DNA of 64,000 nucleotides from JALOLV01 sp046295175 (GCA_046295175.1 JBKBNY010000013.1:62001-126000), one strand, 5' to 3'; shown: positions 26,681 through 34,722, counted from the first letter of the stretch. Numbers and translations are program-made. Notes: generated by a model from the letters alone, not told the origin.

Positions 26681-26809
26681 GCTTGCATCGCCTATCAGCG
26701 ATGCAAGCATTAAATCAAGGAATTTTCTTACGCTTTGTCCATAGCAAGGCTTAGGACTGATTTTGAAAAAAATCGGTTTGCACCACCTTTAAGGGTGGTG
26801 CAAACCGAT
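26681..26809. repeat. Two tandem hairpins sharing an ATCGG(C/T)TTGCA stem
   Basis: GCTTGCATCGC / GCGATGCAAGC (26681-26708) and ATCGGTTTGCACCACC / GGTGGTGCAAACCGAT (26772-26809, perfect 16-bp stem) start with almost the same bases and lie 64 bases apart. Each has an A-run on its left, so on the minus strand each is a hairpin followed by a U-run, an intrinsic-terminator form. No minus-strand gene ends here, although transcripts running through from rep (27633) could be stopped. Confidence 0.55.
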
Positions 26810-26844
26810 AAAAAGGTAGTACAATTAAGTTTATTAGTTTAACT

Positions 26845-26883
26845 TTGTGGAACGTTCCCTCATGCTGAGCGACCGTTCCACAA
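26845..26883 (+). promoter_or_regulatory. Hairpin upstream of a small gene
   Basis: TTGTGGAACG (26845-26854) pairs with CGTTCCACAA (26874-26883), a perfect 10-bp stem, ending 17 bases before the ATG at 26901. It could be an operator or a leader hairpin. Confidence 0.4.
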
Positions 26884-26900
26884 TTTTTATTTTTCACCAA

Positions 26901-27098
26901 ATGAAAGGCAAAAAGAATGATTATGCAGCTACATTCTTCAATAATGATGAAAAAGTGTTGCATCTTGGTTTTGTGCATGATACAAAAAAAGCGGTTCAAT
27001 GGGTAAATAACGAAGGAATTACTTGGACTCATGGAAACATTTATGACCGCCGAACTCGTGAGTTTATCACAAGGATTTATCCCGATAATATCAAATAA
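26901..27098 (+). CDS. Small protein of unknown function
   Basis: Protein of 65 residues started at M-K-G-K-K-N-D-Y-A (26901). A GTG at 26847 would extend it through the hairpin and is less likely. The sequence (A-A-T-F-F-N-N-D-E-K-V-L-H-L-G-F-V-H-D, then V-Q-W-V-N-N-E-G-I-T-W-T-H) looks like a compact alpha/beta fold. It is followed after 3 bases by a helix-turn-helix gene, so the two may form a small regulatory or toxin-antitoxin-like unit (inference). Confidence 0.55.
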   Translation: MKGKKNDYAATFFNNDEKVLHLGFVHDTKKAVQWVNNEGITWTHGNIYDRRTREFITRIYPDNIK

Positions 27099-27101
27099 TA
27101 C

Positions 27102-27539
27102 ATGAGAAAATTTGAGAATATACTAAACGATTATAATGCTACAAAGCAAAAGATTCAAGATAGAATAAAGGTAACTGATTTTGAAATTAAGGATATTGCG
27201 AGAAGATTAGAAGTATCGGTTTCAACTGCTTATTCTAAACTGAATGGTGGGGATGTGATGATTTATAAAGATTTTTTAGTGCTGGCAGATTTGCTCAATA
27301 TAGATAAAAAACCACTCCTTGAATACTATACATTCTTAGAGTCTTTCTCAAAATTTATTGAAGAAAACAAATTATTTAAGCAGCTCTATTTTTTAGGAAT
27401 CATCGAAAAAGATAATATCGGAATCAAGAAACGTTTTAAAAATCCGTTGGTCTGGAAACCTGAAGAAATAAAAGCGATACTTAACCAGCTAAAAGTTGAT
27501 TTAAAAGCCAGTCCATTGCAAGAAATATTTTTGGATTAA
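27102..27539 (+). CDS. Helix-turn-helix protein
   Basis: Protein of 145 residues with a central HTH-like segment (F-E-I-K-D-I-A-R-R-L-E-V-S-V-S-T-A-Y-S-K, about 27-46) after an N-terminal helix and before a helical C-terminus. Probable DNA-binding regulator. It follows the 65-residue gene by 3 bases and converges on the replication-initiator gene, which ends at 27633. Target unknown. Confidence 0.65.
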   Translation: MRKFENILNDYNATKQKIQDRIKVTDFEIKDIARRLEVSVSTAYSKLNGGDVMIYKDFLVLADLLNIDKKPLLEYYTFLESFSKFIEENKLFKQLYFLGIIEKDNIGIKKRFKNPLVWKPEEIKAILNQLKVDLKASPLQEIFLD

Positions 27540-27632
27540 TTGGGCGTTCCCTTCGGGCGGGCTTTCGTAACTCAATCTTTATCGGTTTCTCTCGATAAAG
27601 GATTTCAGACAAATTACTCAATCCCTAACGCT

Positions 27633-28601
27633 TTAATTGGTCTTACTTTCATTAATTTCGATTCCCAACAAAGTTGCTTCATTTCTGATTGACTGTGCCA
27701 CATAACCAACTGGATTAGTTTGTGAACTATATAAGCCATGTTCTAATCCCCTATCCAATTCAATGAATTTTTTTAGTAATGGAATGTGTCTCAAAATAGC
27801 ATCTTTCAAACCTTCATTGAAACTATATTCATCAACTAATTTAACAATGATTCTTCGTTGCTCATGAAAATCAAGTTCTGATAAAGATTCAAAATCTGCT
27901 TCTACTAATCCGTAGGCAATTTCTTTCTTCGTCTTTATTGTGAATTGAAGTTCAACAACTTTCTTTCCTATTTTTTTCGATGGAACATAGTCCATCACGA
28001 TTCCTAATTTACTTTCTAATTCTTTTTGGGCTGGGCCTAACACAAAGCGTTTCACATCAAAGTTTTCATACTTTTCGGGGAAATCTAAAATGTGTTGTAA
28101 TTCTTTTAGGCTATATGTAAATACTCGCTCTCTCCTACCTAAGTGCATCGAAATTATTTCATACATCCGTTGGGCATAAATACTTTCTAATTCTAAAAAA
28201 AGATTCAATTGATATTTGGTATATTCCTTACCAAGCTCTTTGAATAGAGGCACTACTTTATCATAAATGGTTACTTCTAAAAGTCCACTACGGTTTAGAT
28301 TATAGGAAACTTCTGGAAACGGAACAACGTATCGAAACTCATCTTTAAAATCTACATTACACTCAATAACTTTTTTAACCAATGACTGTGCAGCTTCTTG
28401 GATTTTTGCATAAGGCACATATTTTGCCACTTCTACCAGTGGTATTTCCAAAGTTAAGTTCCCCGATTGTTGTTCAGTATGATTTATCTGATTTACAATA
28501 AAGGCAAATATCTTTTTTTCAATAGATGTATAGGCTTGTTTAGCCAATGTCAATCTATTGGGTTGATAATTATTCTTGCGGGGTTGGTATTTTTTATTCA
28601 T
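27633..28601 (-). CDS. Rep_3/RepB-type plasmid replication initiator
   Basis: Initiator of 322 residues with the two-winged-helix layout of the Rep_3 superfamily. The N-terminal part has L-A-K-Q-A-Y-T-S-I-E-K-K-I-F-A-F-I-V-N-Q, and S-I-Y-A-Q-R-M-Y-E-I-I-S-M lies near residue 150. These proteins bind iterons and recruit host DnaA and helicase. The gene points away from an array of nine or ten iterons that begins just upstream of its start, the normal arrangement for an iteron plasmid. An ATTATTG-AAA-CAATAAT-like dyad and CAATTTATGCAA lie directly before the start and may serve autoregulation. Confidence 0.9.
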   Translation of the reverse strand: MNKKYQPRKNNYQPNRLTLAKQAYTSIEKKIFAFIVNQINHTEQQSGNLTLEIPLVEVAKYVPYAKIQEAAQSLVKKVIECNVDFKDEFRYVVPFPEVSYNLNRSGLLEVTIYDKVVPLFKELGKEYTKYQLNLFLELESIYAQRMYEIISMHLGRRERVFTYSLKELQHILDFPEKYENFDVKRFVLGPAQKELESKLGIVMDYVPSKKIGKKVVELQFTIKTKKEIAYGLVEADFESLSELDFHEQRRIIVKLVDEYSFNEGLKDAILRHIPLLKKFIELDRGLEHGLYSSQTNPVGYVAQSIRNEATLLGIEINESKTN

Positions 28602-29070
28602 TTCTCAATTATTGAAACAATAAATTGCAATTTATGCAACAAAAACCGATTTTTAACTATTTCAATTCGGTTTATTTTATACATTTCTCGGTGTTGTGTT
28701 TTTCTATTCTTAAACCGAAAGGCATTCTCGGCTAAAAACTGAACTATTTTTACAACATTTAGCCTATTTTTATCATAAAAAGGCTATTTAGTAAAGTGTA
28801 ACATTTCTCGGTTTTCGAGTATAACATTTCTCGGTTTACTAAAATAGTTCTATCAAAACCTAAATTTAAAGTATAATATTTCTCGGTTTTCGGCTATTAT
28901 TGACTATATGATTTCTCGGTTTTCATATTTAACGGAGTGTAACATTTCTCGGTTTTCAGTATAACATTTCTCGGTTTATACTATACTATTTCTCGGTTTT
29001 TGCCCTTAACAAAGTATAACATTTCTCGGTTTACACTATAAAATTTCTCGGTTTTCAAGTTATCCACATT
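28602..29070. repeat. Iteron array and DnaA box: plasmid replication origin (oriV)
   Basis: Core ATTTCTCGGTTT occurs in nine good copies (centred near 28809, 28830, 28888, 28916, 28950, 28970, 28993, 29026 and 29047), mostly within GTATAACATTTCTCGGTTTT. A degenerate copy lies at 28683-28692. All copies have the same orientation. A perfect DnaA box TTATCCACA (29060-29068) and an AT-rich stretch follow. This is the classic layout of an iteron-type origin next to its initiator gene. Confidence 0.92.
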
Positions 29071-29339
29071 AAATAATTTATATACTTTAAGCTAAAACTA
29101 ATGTCATTCTCTTAGTTAAATGCAATTTTTATTTCTCCGAAATCATATCAAATATTTCTTTGATAAACATTTTAAATTATTTGATAAGCAATGTGGATAT
29201 GTTTAAAGTTGATTCTCGAAAGATAAAGTTGTGGGGACACTTCTTTCGGGGAAAGAAAGAAAAAAGAAAATCAATACTTTCAAAAAAGGAAAAAGGGGGG
29301 CGGGCGGCGGCGACACTTTTCCACATCCCCTACTCTCAC
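29071..29339. other. Intergenic AT-rich then G-rich stretch beside the origin
   Basis: About 270 bases between the DnaA box and parB. After an AT-rich part, a second near-match to a DnaA box (TGTGGATAT, about 29190) is seen, and then a strongly purine-rich run that ends in GGGGGGCGGGCGGCGGCG (about 29295-29312). No credible gene. The abrupt change in composition may mark the leading-strand start or a structural element. Confidence 0.45.
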
Positions 29340-30308
29340 TTATTTGACTTGTTTGAGCATTTCTTTCTTTAGATTCTTAATCACCAAAATTAAAGTATCA
29401 CAATCTTCGGGTGTACTCAAATACGTTTTTAGTACACTCAAAACTTTATCTTTTGGTTGTGTTTCTTTCTTGGCGGTTTTGTTTTCTGCTTCCGAAATTA
29501 ACTCTTGTACTTTTTGGGTGGCTTCGTTGGTATCTTTGATTTTACCAATTTCAATAATATCCGTTTTCTTTAAGGATGATTTACCTTGCAAAACCTCATT
29601 TTTAATTTCAGTGGGTAACAATTCAACCCCTTTCGCAAAGTCGGCATCTCGTCTGATAGTCTTCTCACCTACGTTAAATTCTTTGGCTAATTGTTCTGAC
29701 AATTTCTCTTTTTTACCGTGGTGGTCAGTTTGACCACTACGGGTTTCGGTACTCTCTAAAACCTCATTTTCTCCGTGGTGGTCACTTTGACCACTACGGT
29801 CGTTTTCTGTTTTAAACTTACCTGTTTTATCTCTGGTCAGCTCCAAATTTTCTCGTTCTTGCTTCAATGCCAAATACTTCATTCCACGTAAATAAGCCAT
29901 TTGCTCAATGGACAAGTTCCTACGACCCAATTGGTGGTCAATCATAAAATCCTGTGCTTTTTCGAGGTCAGCAATCTCAATCAGATTGATTCTGAAATCA
30001 AGATTGAATTTTTGACAAATCTCGTAGCGATTATGTCCATCAACCAAAACATAACATTGTTCATCGGGATTTGGTGAAGTTGGCTCAATAATTCCTCTTT
30101 TGGTTTCCCATACAATTAACGGGTCTTTACATCCAAATTGAAGAATGTTTTGTTCGAGTTGCGTTCGTTCATCCGAAGCCAAAGGCGGGATAAACTTTTT
30201 GAGTATATCTAAAACAATTAGTTCTTTCTTGATTTTTTCATCTTGCGAATACATTGATTTGGGCAGCTCTGCTTTCATCATAGCATTCATAAAATTATTC
30301 TTTGCCAT
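29340..30308 (-). CDS. parB: ParB/Spo0J-like partition protein
   Basis: ParB-family protein of 322 residues. The N-terminal ParB/Srx-like CTP-binding part has L-V-D-G-H-N-R-Y-E-I-C and the Q-L-G-R-R-N-L segment. A helix-turn-helix-like region follows (L-S-E-Q-L-A-K-E-F-N-V-G-E-K-T-I-R-R-D), and the C-terminus is helical. Between them two peptide repeats S-G-Q-(S/T)-D-H-H-G are encoded by a near-identical 27-base palindrome present twice. Partner of the ParA encoded 12 bases upstream. Segregates the plasmid. Confidence 0.88.
   Translation of the reverse strand: MAKNNFMNAMMKAELPKSMYSQDEKIKKELIVLDILKKFIPPLASDERTQLEQNILQFGCKDPLIVWETKRGIIEPTSPNPDEQCYVLVDGHNRYEICQKFNLDFRINLIEIADLEKAQDFMIDHQLGRRNLSIEQMAYLRGMKYLALKQERENLELTRDKTGKFKTENDRSGQSDHHGENEVLESTETRSGQTDHHGKKEKLSEQLAKEFNVGEKTIRRDADFAKGVELLPTEIKNEVLQGKSSLKKTDIIEIGKIKDTNEATQKVQELISEAENKTAKKETQPKDKVLSVLKTYLSTPEDCDTLILVIKNLKKEMLKQVK
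29716..29799. repeat. Paired palindromes inside parB: candidate centromere (parS)
   Basis: CCGTGGTGGTCA-(G/C)TT-TGACCACTACGG occurs at 29716-29742 and 29773-29799. Each has 12-base arms with one mismatch, and their starts are 57 bases apart. The two copies differ at one base. Palindromes of this size repeated in the same orientation inside a partition gene suggest a ParB-binding site, but coding repetition alone could also explain them. Confidence 0.45.
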
Positions 30309-30320
30309 TTTTTCAAATCA

Positions 30321-31262
30321 TTAGATGGTAATAAATTCTTTTGCCAACTCCATGTATTGCATTGCTGGAGCAGATTTCGGAGCATACGAAAGTAAATCTT
30401 TCTGTGCCACCTGCGATTGTTGAATAATTGTTGCACGCTCGATTGAAACATTGAAAACAGGAATGTGCTTGTATTGCTCTTTTACGAAATCAATCATTTG
30501 CTTATGCACAAGCGTATTTGAAACCATCGTGAATAAAATTCCTTTCACAACCAATGTATTATTCACATGCTGTCTGATTTCGTAGATTCTATTAAACAAA
30601 TTTTCAACGCCATAAAAAGCGTAAGCCTCTGGTTGCAATGGCACAATGCACATATCCGATGCAACCAAAGCATTTGTAGTGAAAATATTGAGTGCAGGTG
30701 GGCAATCAATCAAGATAAAATCAAACTTATCGCTGATTTCGTTTAACTTATTTCTCAATCGTTTCTCGTTTCCAATCGAATTGACTAAATCCGTTTCACG
30801 ATAAGCCATTTTGATATTTGATGGAGAAAGATAGAAGTTATCGGCTATTTCAATAATGGGAAGTTCTTTGTTATCAAGAATCGCATCAATTACTTGCTCT
30901 TCGGGTGTATAAACCCCAAAGCATTGCGAAGTATTACCTTGCGAATCGAAATCTACCAAAAGTACCTTGAAACCTGAAATAGCAAGAGCTTTACCCAAGT
31001 TGATGGTTGAAGTTGTTTTTCCAACTCCGCCTTTATGGTTTACCATCGAAATGATTTTGGCTTTTGAAAACAATTCATCAGCATACCCGTAGTCTCGGAG
31101 AATTGGCTCTAATAAATTACAATGCTTTTCATTGAGAGAAAGCGTTCCTTGCAATGCTTTATGAAGCGTTTTCTTTGGTAAGTTGGCTTCTTTCTCTAAT
31201 TGCGTGAGATTTAAAGCAGATTTTTGTTTAATAAATTTTAGGACTTTTTCTGGACTTATCAT
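30321..31262 (-). CDS. parA: ParA-type partition ATPase
   Basis: ATPase of 313 residues. The N-terminal helix-turn-helix (L-T-Q-L-E-K-E-A-N-L-P-K-K-T-L-H-K-A) is typical of ParA proteins that repress their own operon. The deviant Walker A motif K-G-G-V-G-K-T-T follows at about residue 77, then F-D-S-Q-G-N and L-I-D-C-P-P. It drives plasmid segregation with ParB. The 60 bases upstream contain two TTTATCCT motifs that could be its operator. Confidence 0.92.
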   Translation of the reverse strand: MISPEKVLKFIKQKSALNLTQLEKEANLPKKTLHKALQGTLSLNEKHCNLLEPILRDYGYADELFSKAKIISMVNHKGGVGKTTSTINLGKALAISGFKVLLVDFDSQGNTSQCFGVYTPEEQVIDAILDNKELPIIEIADNFYLSPSNIKMAYRETDLVNSIGNEKRLRNKLNEISDKFDFILIDCPPALNIFTTNALVASDMCIVPLQPEAYAFYGVENLFNRIYEIRQHVNNTLVVKGILFTMVSNTLVHKQMIDFVKEQYKHIPVFNVSIERATIIQQSQVAQKDLLSYAPKSAPAMQYMELAKEFITI

Positions 31263-31345
31263 GAAGCTAAATTTTTAACAAAAATAAGTGAAAAATTTAT
31301 CCTGATAAAATTTTTAGGTACTTTTTTTATCCTAAGTATATAAAG

Positions 31346-31396
31346 AAAAATGCCCCCTAAAAGAAGGCATTTTTACTATTCAAATAATTTATAAAA
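31346..31396 (+). terminator. Hairpin with orphan leader element
   Basis: AAAAATGCC / GGCATTTTT (31346-31374, perfect 9-bp stem) is a bidirectional intrinsic terminator shape separating parA from the convergent side. It is followed by TCAAATAATTTATAAAA, the element found immediately before three backbone genes, but no gene starts here. See findings. Confidence 0.6.
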
Positions 31397-31437
31397 AATC
31401 GTTTTAGTTGTCGCTGGATAAACACGTCCTCACAACT

Positions 31438-31890
31438 TTATCTTTCGGGAAGAGAATGCTCAATTAAAATAACACCTTTTTTCGTAACCCTATATTTTTC
31501 TTTCGGAACGAAATAAACGCTGTCTTTAACTTCAATAATTTTACTCAGTCTTTCGAGGTTTTCAGTTTTTGCGTTATTGTTTTCTTTGAAAATCCAACCC
31601 CACCAAAGTATGCTGATAGTCAAGGAAATGATTATTGTTGGTACTGCAAAGATACTTAGATTTCCGTAAAAAGCTGTTTTAGGATTGTCATAATGAATAC
31701 TTTTTTGATTTACATTAATCTTATCAGCCAATTCCCTATTTGAATTTGTCATTTCAGAAAGAGTTTCAGCAAATTGCTTTTCTAAATTCTCGGTGGCAAT
31801 AAAGAGCGGCAGTAAGCTATCATCAATACTTGATTCGGGCAATTGGTATTTTTGACCAAACCGAAATTTCAATTTATCAATATCTTCCAT
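31438..31890 (-). CDS. Single-pass membrane protein of the mobilisation region
   Basis: Protein of 150 residues: a soluble helical N-terminus (about 1-72), one transmembrane segment (S-I-F-A-V-P-T-I-I-I-S-L-T-I-S-I-L-W-W-G-W-I-F, about 78-100) and a C-terminal tail. Start and upstream stop share one base (TAATG), so translation is coupled to the ParA-like gene. No family was recognised. A membrane partner for the ParA-like ATPase is a reasonable guess. Confidence 0.65.
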   Translation of the reverse strand: MEDIDKLKFRFGQKYQLPESSIDDSLLPLFIATENLEKQFAETLSEMTNSNRELADKINVNQKSIHYDNPKTAFYGNLSIFAVPTIIISLTISILWWGWIFKENNNAKTENLERLSKIIEVKDSVYFVPKEKYRVTKKGVILIEHSLPER

Positions 31891-32594
31891 TAGCTCAAAA
31901 TTTGCTCAACTTGTTCTAATGCCTTTTTGTAGGTCAATCGACCTGCAAAATTCAAACTTGATGATTCTCGATGCTCAGTTATCAATCTAATAACATCTTT
32001 GGCACTTTCCGATTCCCCTAAACCGCCAAATTTTTTAAACTCAATTCCTGCATTTGTCAAACCATTTGCTCCTTGCTCGATTGAATCTAAACCGCCAAAT
32101 GTTCCTTCGTTCATTAGTGCTATGAAAGGAATAGCATCAGTAAGAATAACTTTCATTGCGTTGTAATACCGCAAGCAACTGATGAGAGCATCACGCCCAG
32201 CGATGATGATAAATATACGAAGCTCCACACCCATACTGAGAAGTTCTTCGGATAGATTTTGTGCAGGAATATCAAATTCCAATAAACGTCTAAATTCTTC
32301 ACTTTCGGATGCTCCGAAATCAATAAACCAATTTTCGGTTTTTGTTTCGGCCAATGTCTCAAACAAGTTGAGAATTTTTTCTCGTTCGAGTTTTTTGTTT
32401 TCGTTCAGAATCTTAAAATGTCGAACTCGGTTCTCTCCTACTATCGTTCCAAGTCGTGTGGCACTTGTTTCGGTTGATTCATCGAGGTCGATAAATGCTG
32501 TTTTTTTGTCTTTTTCAATTTGTGCCACAAACCACAAAAACAATGATTTTCCTACACCACCTTTCGACTGAAGAACCAGATTTACTTTTTTCAT
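31890..32594 (-). CDS. ParA/MinD-like ATPase (TraA-like)
   Basis: P-loop ATPase of 234 residues with the deviant Walker A S-K-G-G-V-G-K-S (about 10-17), F-I-D-L-D-E (Walker B-like) and F-I-D-F-G-A. It lacks the N-terminal HTH of the ParA at 30321, so it is a different branch, similar to orphan ParA-like proteins found beside mobilisation genes (TraA of Bacteroides conjugative elements). It may place the plasmid or relaxosome near the transfer machinery. Confidence 0.75.
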   Translation of the reverse strand: MKKVNLVLQSKGGVGKSLFLWFVAQIEKDKKTAFIDLDESTETSATRLGTIVGENRVRHFKILNENKKLEREKILNLFETLAETKTENWFIDFGASESEEFRRLLEFDIPAQNLSEELLSMGVELRIFIIIAGRDALISCLRYYNAMKVILTDAIPFIALMNEGTFGGLDSIEQGANGLTNAGIEFKKFGGLGESESAKDVIRLITEHRESSSLNFAGRLTYKKALEQVEQILS

Positions 32595-32666
32595 ACTATA
32601 TCGTTATTTGTTTGTTGCAAAAATAACAATATAAATATCTAATTTTGAGAAAATAAAAATCAAAAA

Positions 32667-32984
32667 TTACATATTATCTAAATCAAACTGAGATTTTCCT
32701 TTCTGACCATAGATTTGATTATATAAATCTTGTTCGTTGCTTGTTTTTGGAGTTGGGTTGGATGTCTCGCTCGATTTTGCGTTTACCGAAGAATTCATGC
32801 GTTTTTTAAGGTTGTCAATTTGCTTTTCGGTGATGTTGTGATTGAGGTCTTTGGTAATCAAATCGGCTAATAGTTTATTCGAGTGTATTTTCTGGAACAT
32901 CTCAAAATATTCTTGGTAGAGCAATTGCCCCCAGTAACGTTTATTTTCTTTGATTAATTGGATAATTATTGCTTTTGAATCCAT
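32667..32984 (-). CDS. Small protein of the mobilisation region
   Basis: Protein of 105 residues: helical N-terminal two thirds (K-E-N-K-R-Y-W-G-Q-L-L-Y-Q-E-Y-F-E-M) and a polar, serine/asparagine-rich tail. It lies between the ParA-like ATPase gene and the proposed oriT and is divergent from the mobilisation genes, a position often used by relaxosome accessory factors. No family recognised. Confidence 0.55.
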   Translation of the reverse strand: MDSKAIIIQLIKENKRYWGQLLYQEYFEMFQKIHSNKLLADLITKDLNHNITEKQIDNLKKRMNSSVNAKSSETSNPTPKTSNEQDLYNQIYGQKGKSQFDLDNM

Positions 32985-32988
32985 AAAT

Positions 32989-33203
32989 AAGGAGGATTAA
33001 AGAGGTTTAAGAAGGAATAAGACAAATATAAGGAGGTTTTAGGAGTATTAAGAAGGTTTAAAGAGGAATAAAAAGGATTAAGAATTAATTCTACAAATTT
33101 TGTTGGCGTAGTGCGTGGAGCAAGGGGGAGTTTTTGTACACAAAAACTATCGTGCAAGCACTTGACCCTTGCAAGGAATTTCACCCCTTGACCCCAAAAT
33201 AGG
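32989..33203. other. Divergent intergenic region: candidate origin of transfer (oriT)
   Basis: The left half is a purine-rich tract with a direct repeat (AGGTTTAAGAAGGAATAA at 33003-33020, and 16 of 18 matching bases at 33054-33071). The right half has nested inverted repeats: GCAAGGG / CCCTTGC (33120-33126, 33166-33172), AGTTTTTGT / ACAAAAACT (33129-33137, 33140-33148) and GTGC-AA-GCAC (33152-33161). Their place directly before the mobilisation genes is where oriT usually lies. The nick site was not identified. Confidence 0.55.
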
Positions 33204-33596
33204 ATGATAGAAAGCATGGAAGAAGAAAAAAAGACCAAAAACAAAGGAGGGCGACCGAAGGTAAAACGAGACAAATTGGATAAAGTTTTGCCCTGCCGCA
33301 TGACTACCGCAGAGTATGAAAAAGCAGTAGCCGATGCCAAGAAAGTAAATTTGAAACCCTCGGAATTGGGTAGAATTTATATAACCAAGGGCTATGTAAG
33401 CAATGTATTTTCAGATGAAGAACAGCAAGAAAAAAGGCAGTTGATTGGTATCAGAAATAATCTAAACCAGTTGGTAAAATTAGCTCATTCTACTGGCTAT
33501 CGTAGTCGGGCGAATGAGATAGATAGACTTATTGGAGAAATTGATAAAATATTAGAACGGTATAAATATGTTAGCAAAAGCAAATCAATCAGGTAA
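33204..33596 (+). CDS. Relaxosome accessory protein (MobC/BmgB-like)
   Basis: Protein of 130 residues: basic N-terminus (K-N-K-G-G-R-P-K-V-K-R-D-K), ribbon-helix-helix-like segment (L-P-C-R-M-T-T-A-E-Y-E-K-A) and the L-I-G-I-R-N-N-L-N-Q-L-V-K-L-A-H motif of plasmid mobilisation relaxosome proteins. It binds oriT and helps the relaxase nick. An alternative ATG lies at 33216. Overlaps the relaxase start by 29 bases. Confidence 0.85.
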   Translation: MIESMEEEKKTKNKGGRPKVKRDKLDKVLPCRMTTAEYEKAVADAKKVNLKPSELGRIYITKGYVSNVFSDEEQQEKRQLIGIRNNLNQLVKLAHSTGYRSRANEIDRLIGEIDKILERYKYVSKSKSIR

Positions 33597-34569
33597 GGGT
33601 TTTATCGGAAAAATAGATTATCTCTACGATGGAAAATTGGAAGATAGGGGAGCGGTTGAAAAAGGAACAAAGGTCATTGCTCACTCCGATAATATCCGAG
33701 TGCCGAACGGAGCCGATGATAAAATCACCCGAAGTTTGCTAAAAGAAGATTTTATTGAGCAAGCCAAACAGCACAAAGATTATGGAAAAGACAAAAACAC
33801 TGCCTACGTGGGCGAGCATATTTTGAGTTTTACGGCAGATGATAGAAAGCAACTCGACACCGAAAAATTGAAAGCCATTACGGATGAATACATAAAAATG
33901 TCAGGGATTGATAAAACGCAGTATTTGGCAGTTACGCACCATGACACGGAGAATCTGCACGTACATATTTTATTCAACCGAGCCATGAATGATGGCACTA
34001 AATACAAGGCTTGGAAGGAACAAAATAAGACTTTAGAGCAGGGAGTTGCTTTGGCGTTGGAACATGGTTTTAAGTTGGTTAAAAACCAAAAAGAGGTAGC
34101 CAACAGCAAAGAAGTAATAAAACTACGCTCCGAAATGCAGGACATTAAAGATTTAAGAAACTCAAACGAATTGCTGAGTACTGCTCGAAACTTGCTGCAC
34201 CTTGAAAAACTATGTGAAGCCAAACAAATACCATTCTCTAAAGACGAACTGAATAAAACCGTAGATTTTAATGGAAAAACCTACCAAGAAGCCAATTTGA
34301 AAGCAGTTTTTTTGCTTAATAGAAACGAAAATACGCAACCAACTGAAAAGCAATTGCCTGAAACTAAAGATAAACCATTTGAAACATCAGCAAAGCCCAA
34401 ACAAACACAAGAAGAAAAAAGTAAGGATTTGAAACTGAAAAAACAGGTAAATACGCAAGATGATAATTTTAGCAAGCGACCAAAATCTAAGAGAAGACAA
34501 GCTGGGCATAAAATTAAAGTTGCTAAGGTTGAGAGGAAGAAGGAAACGATGTGGGATAGGGGGATTTGA
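33568..34569 (+). CDS. MOBP-type relaxase
   Basis: DNA strand transferase of 333 residues with the histidine triad motif H124-H-D-T-E-N-L-H131-V-H133. Tyrosines Y18/Y20 in the N-terminal I-D-Y-L-Y-D-G are candidates for the nicking residue. The C-terminal third is charged and low in complexity. It cuts oriT and pilots the strand to the coupling protein encoded at 39414-41435. The Hachiman genes follow, separating it from the transfer genes. Confidence 0.87.
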   Translation: MLAKANQSGKGFIGKIDYLYDGKLEDRGAVEKGTKVIAHSDNIRVPNGADDKITRSLLKEDFIEQAKQHKDYGKDKNTAYVGEHILSFTADDRKQLDTEKLKAITDEYIKMSGIDKTQYLAVTHHDTENLHVHILFNRAMNDGTKYKAWKEQNKTLEQGVALALEHGFKLVKNQKEVANSKEVIKLRSEMQDIKDLRNSNELLSTARNLLHLEKLCEAKQIPFSKDELNKTVDFNGKTYQEANLKAVFLLNRNENTQPTEKQLPETKDKPFETSAKPKQTQEEKSKDLKLKKQVNTQDDNFSKRPKSKRRQAGHKIKVAKVERKKETMWDRGI

Positions 34570-34633
34570 CTTTTAAAATACAATTGTTATTCAAAGCTCC
34601 ATAATTAGTTCCAAAAGTGCCTTAAATATTTCG

Positions 34634-34641
34634 TATATTTG
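34634..34641 (+). promoter_or_regulatory. Predicted -7 box of the Hachiman pair
   Basis: TATATTTG matches the Bacteroidota -7 consensus and lies 81 bases before the hamA ATG. No clear TTTG was seen about 19 bases upstream, so the promoter is only moderately supported. Confidence 0.4.
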
Positions 34642-34722
34642 GAATTATAAGCATAAAGTTACAAACAGTTTAAATTAATGATATACTCACAGCCATTTTG
34701 CACACATAACTATAGATAATTA

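Noticed and set aside
28467..28742. Plus-strand gene across the rep start and the origin
   Set aside because: Overlaps the initiator start and the degenerate iteron; cysteine/phenylalanine-rich composition expected of antisense AT-rich DNA.
28795..29057. CRISPR array
   Set aside because: The repeats are short (core 12-18 bases), spacing varies from a few to about 40 bases, and they adjoin a Rep_3 initiator and a DnaA box. Iterons explain them.
29160..29372. Gene in the G-rich stretch beside the origin
   Set aside because: Composition is dominated by a purine run and low-complexity lysine/arginine; no start context, and it overlaps the parB end.
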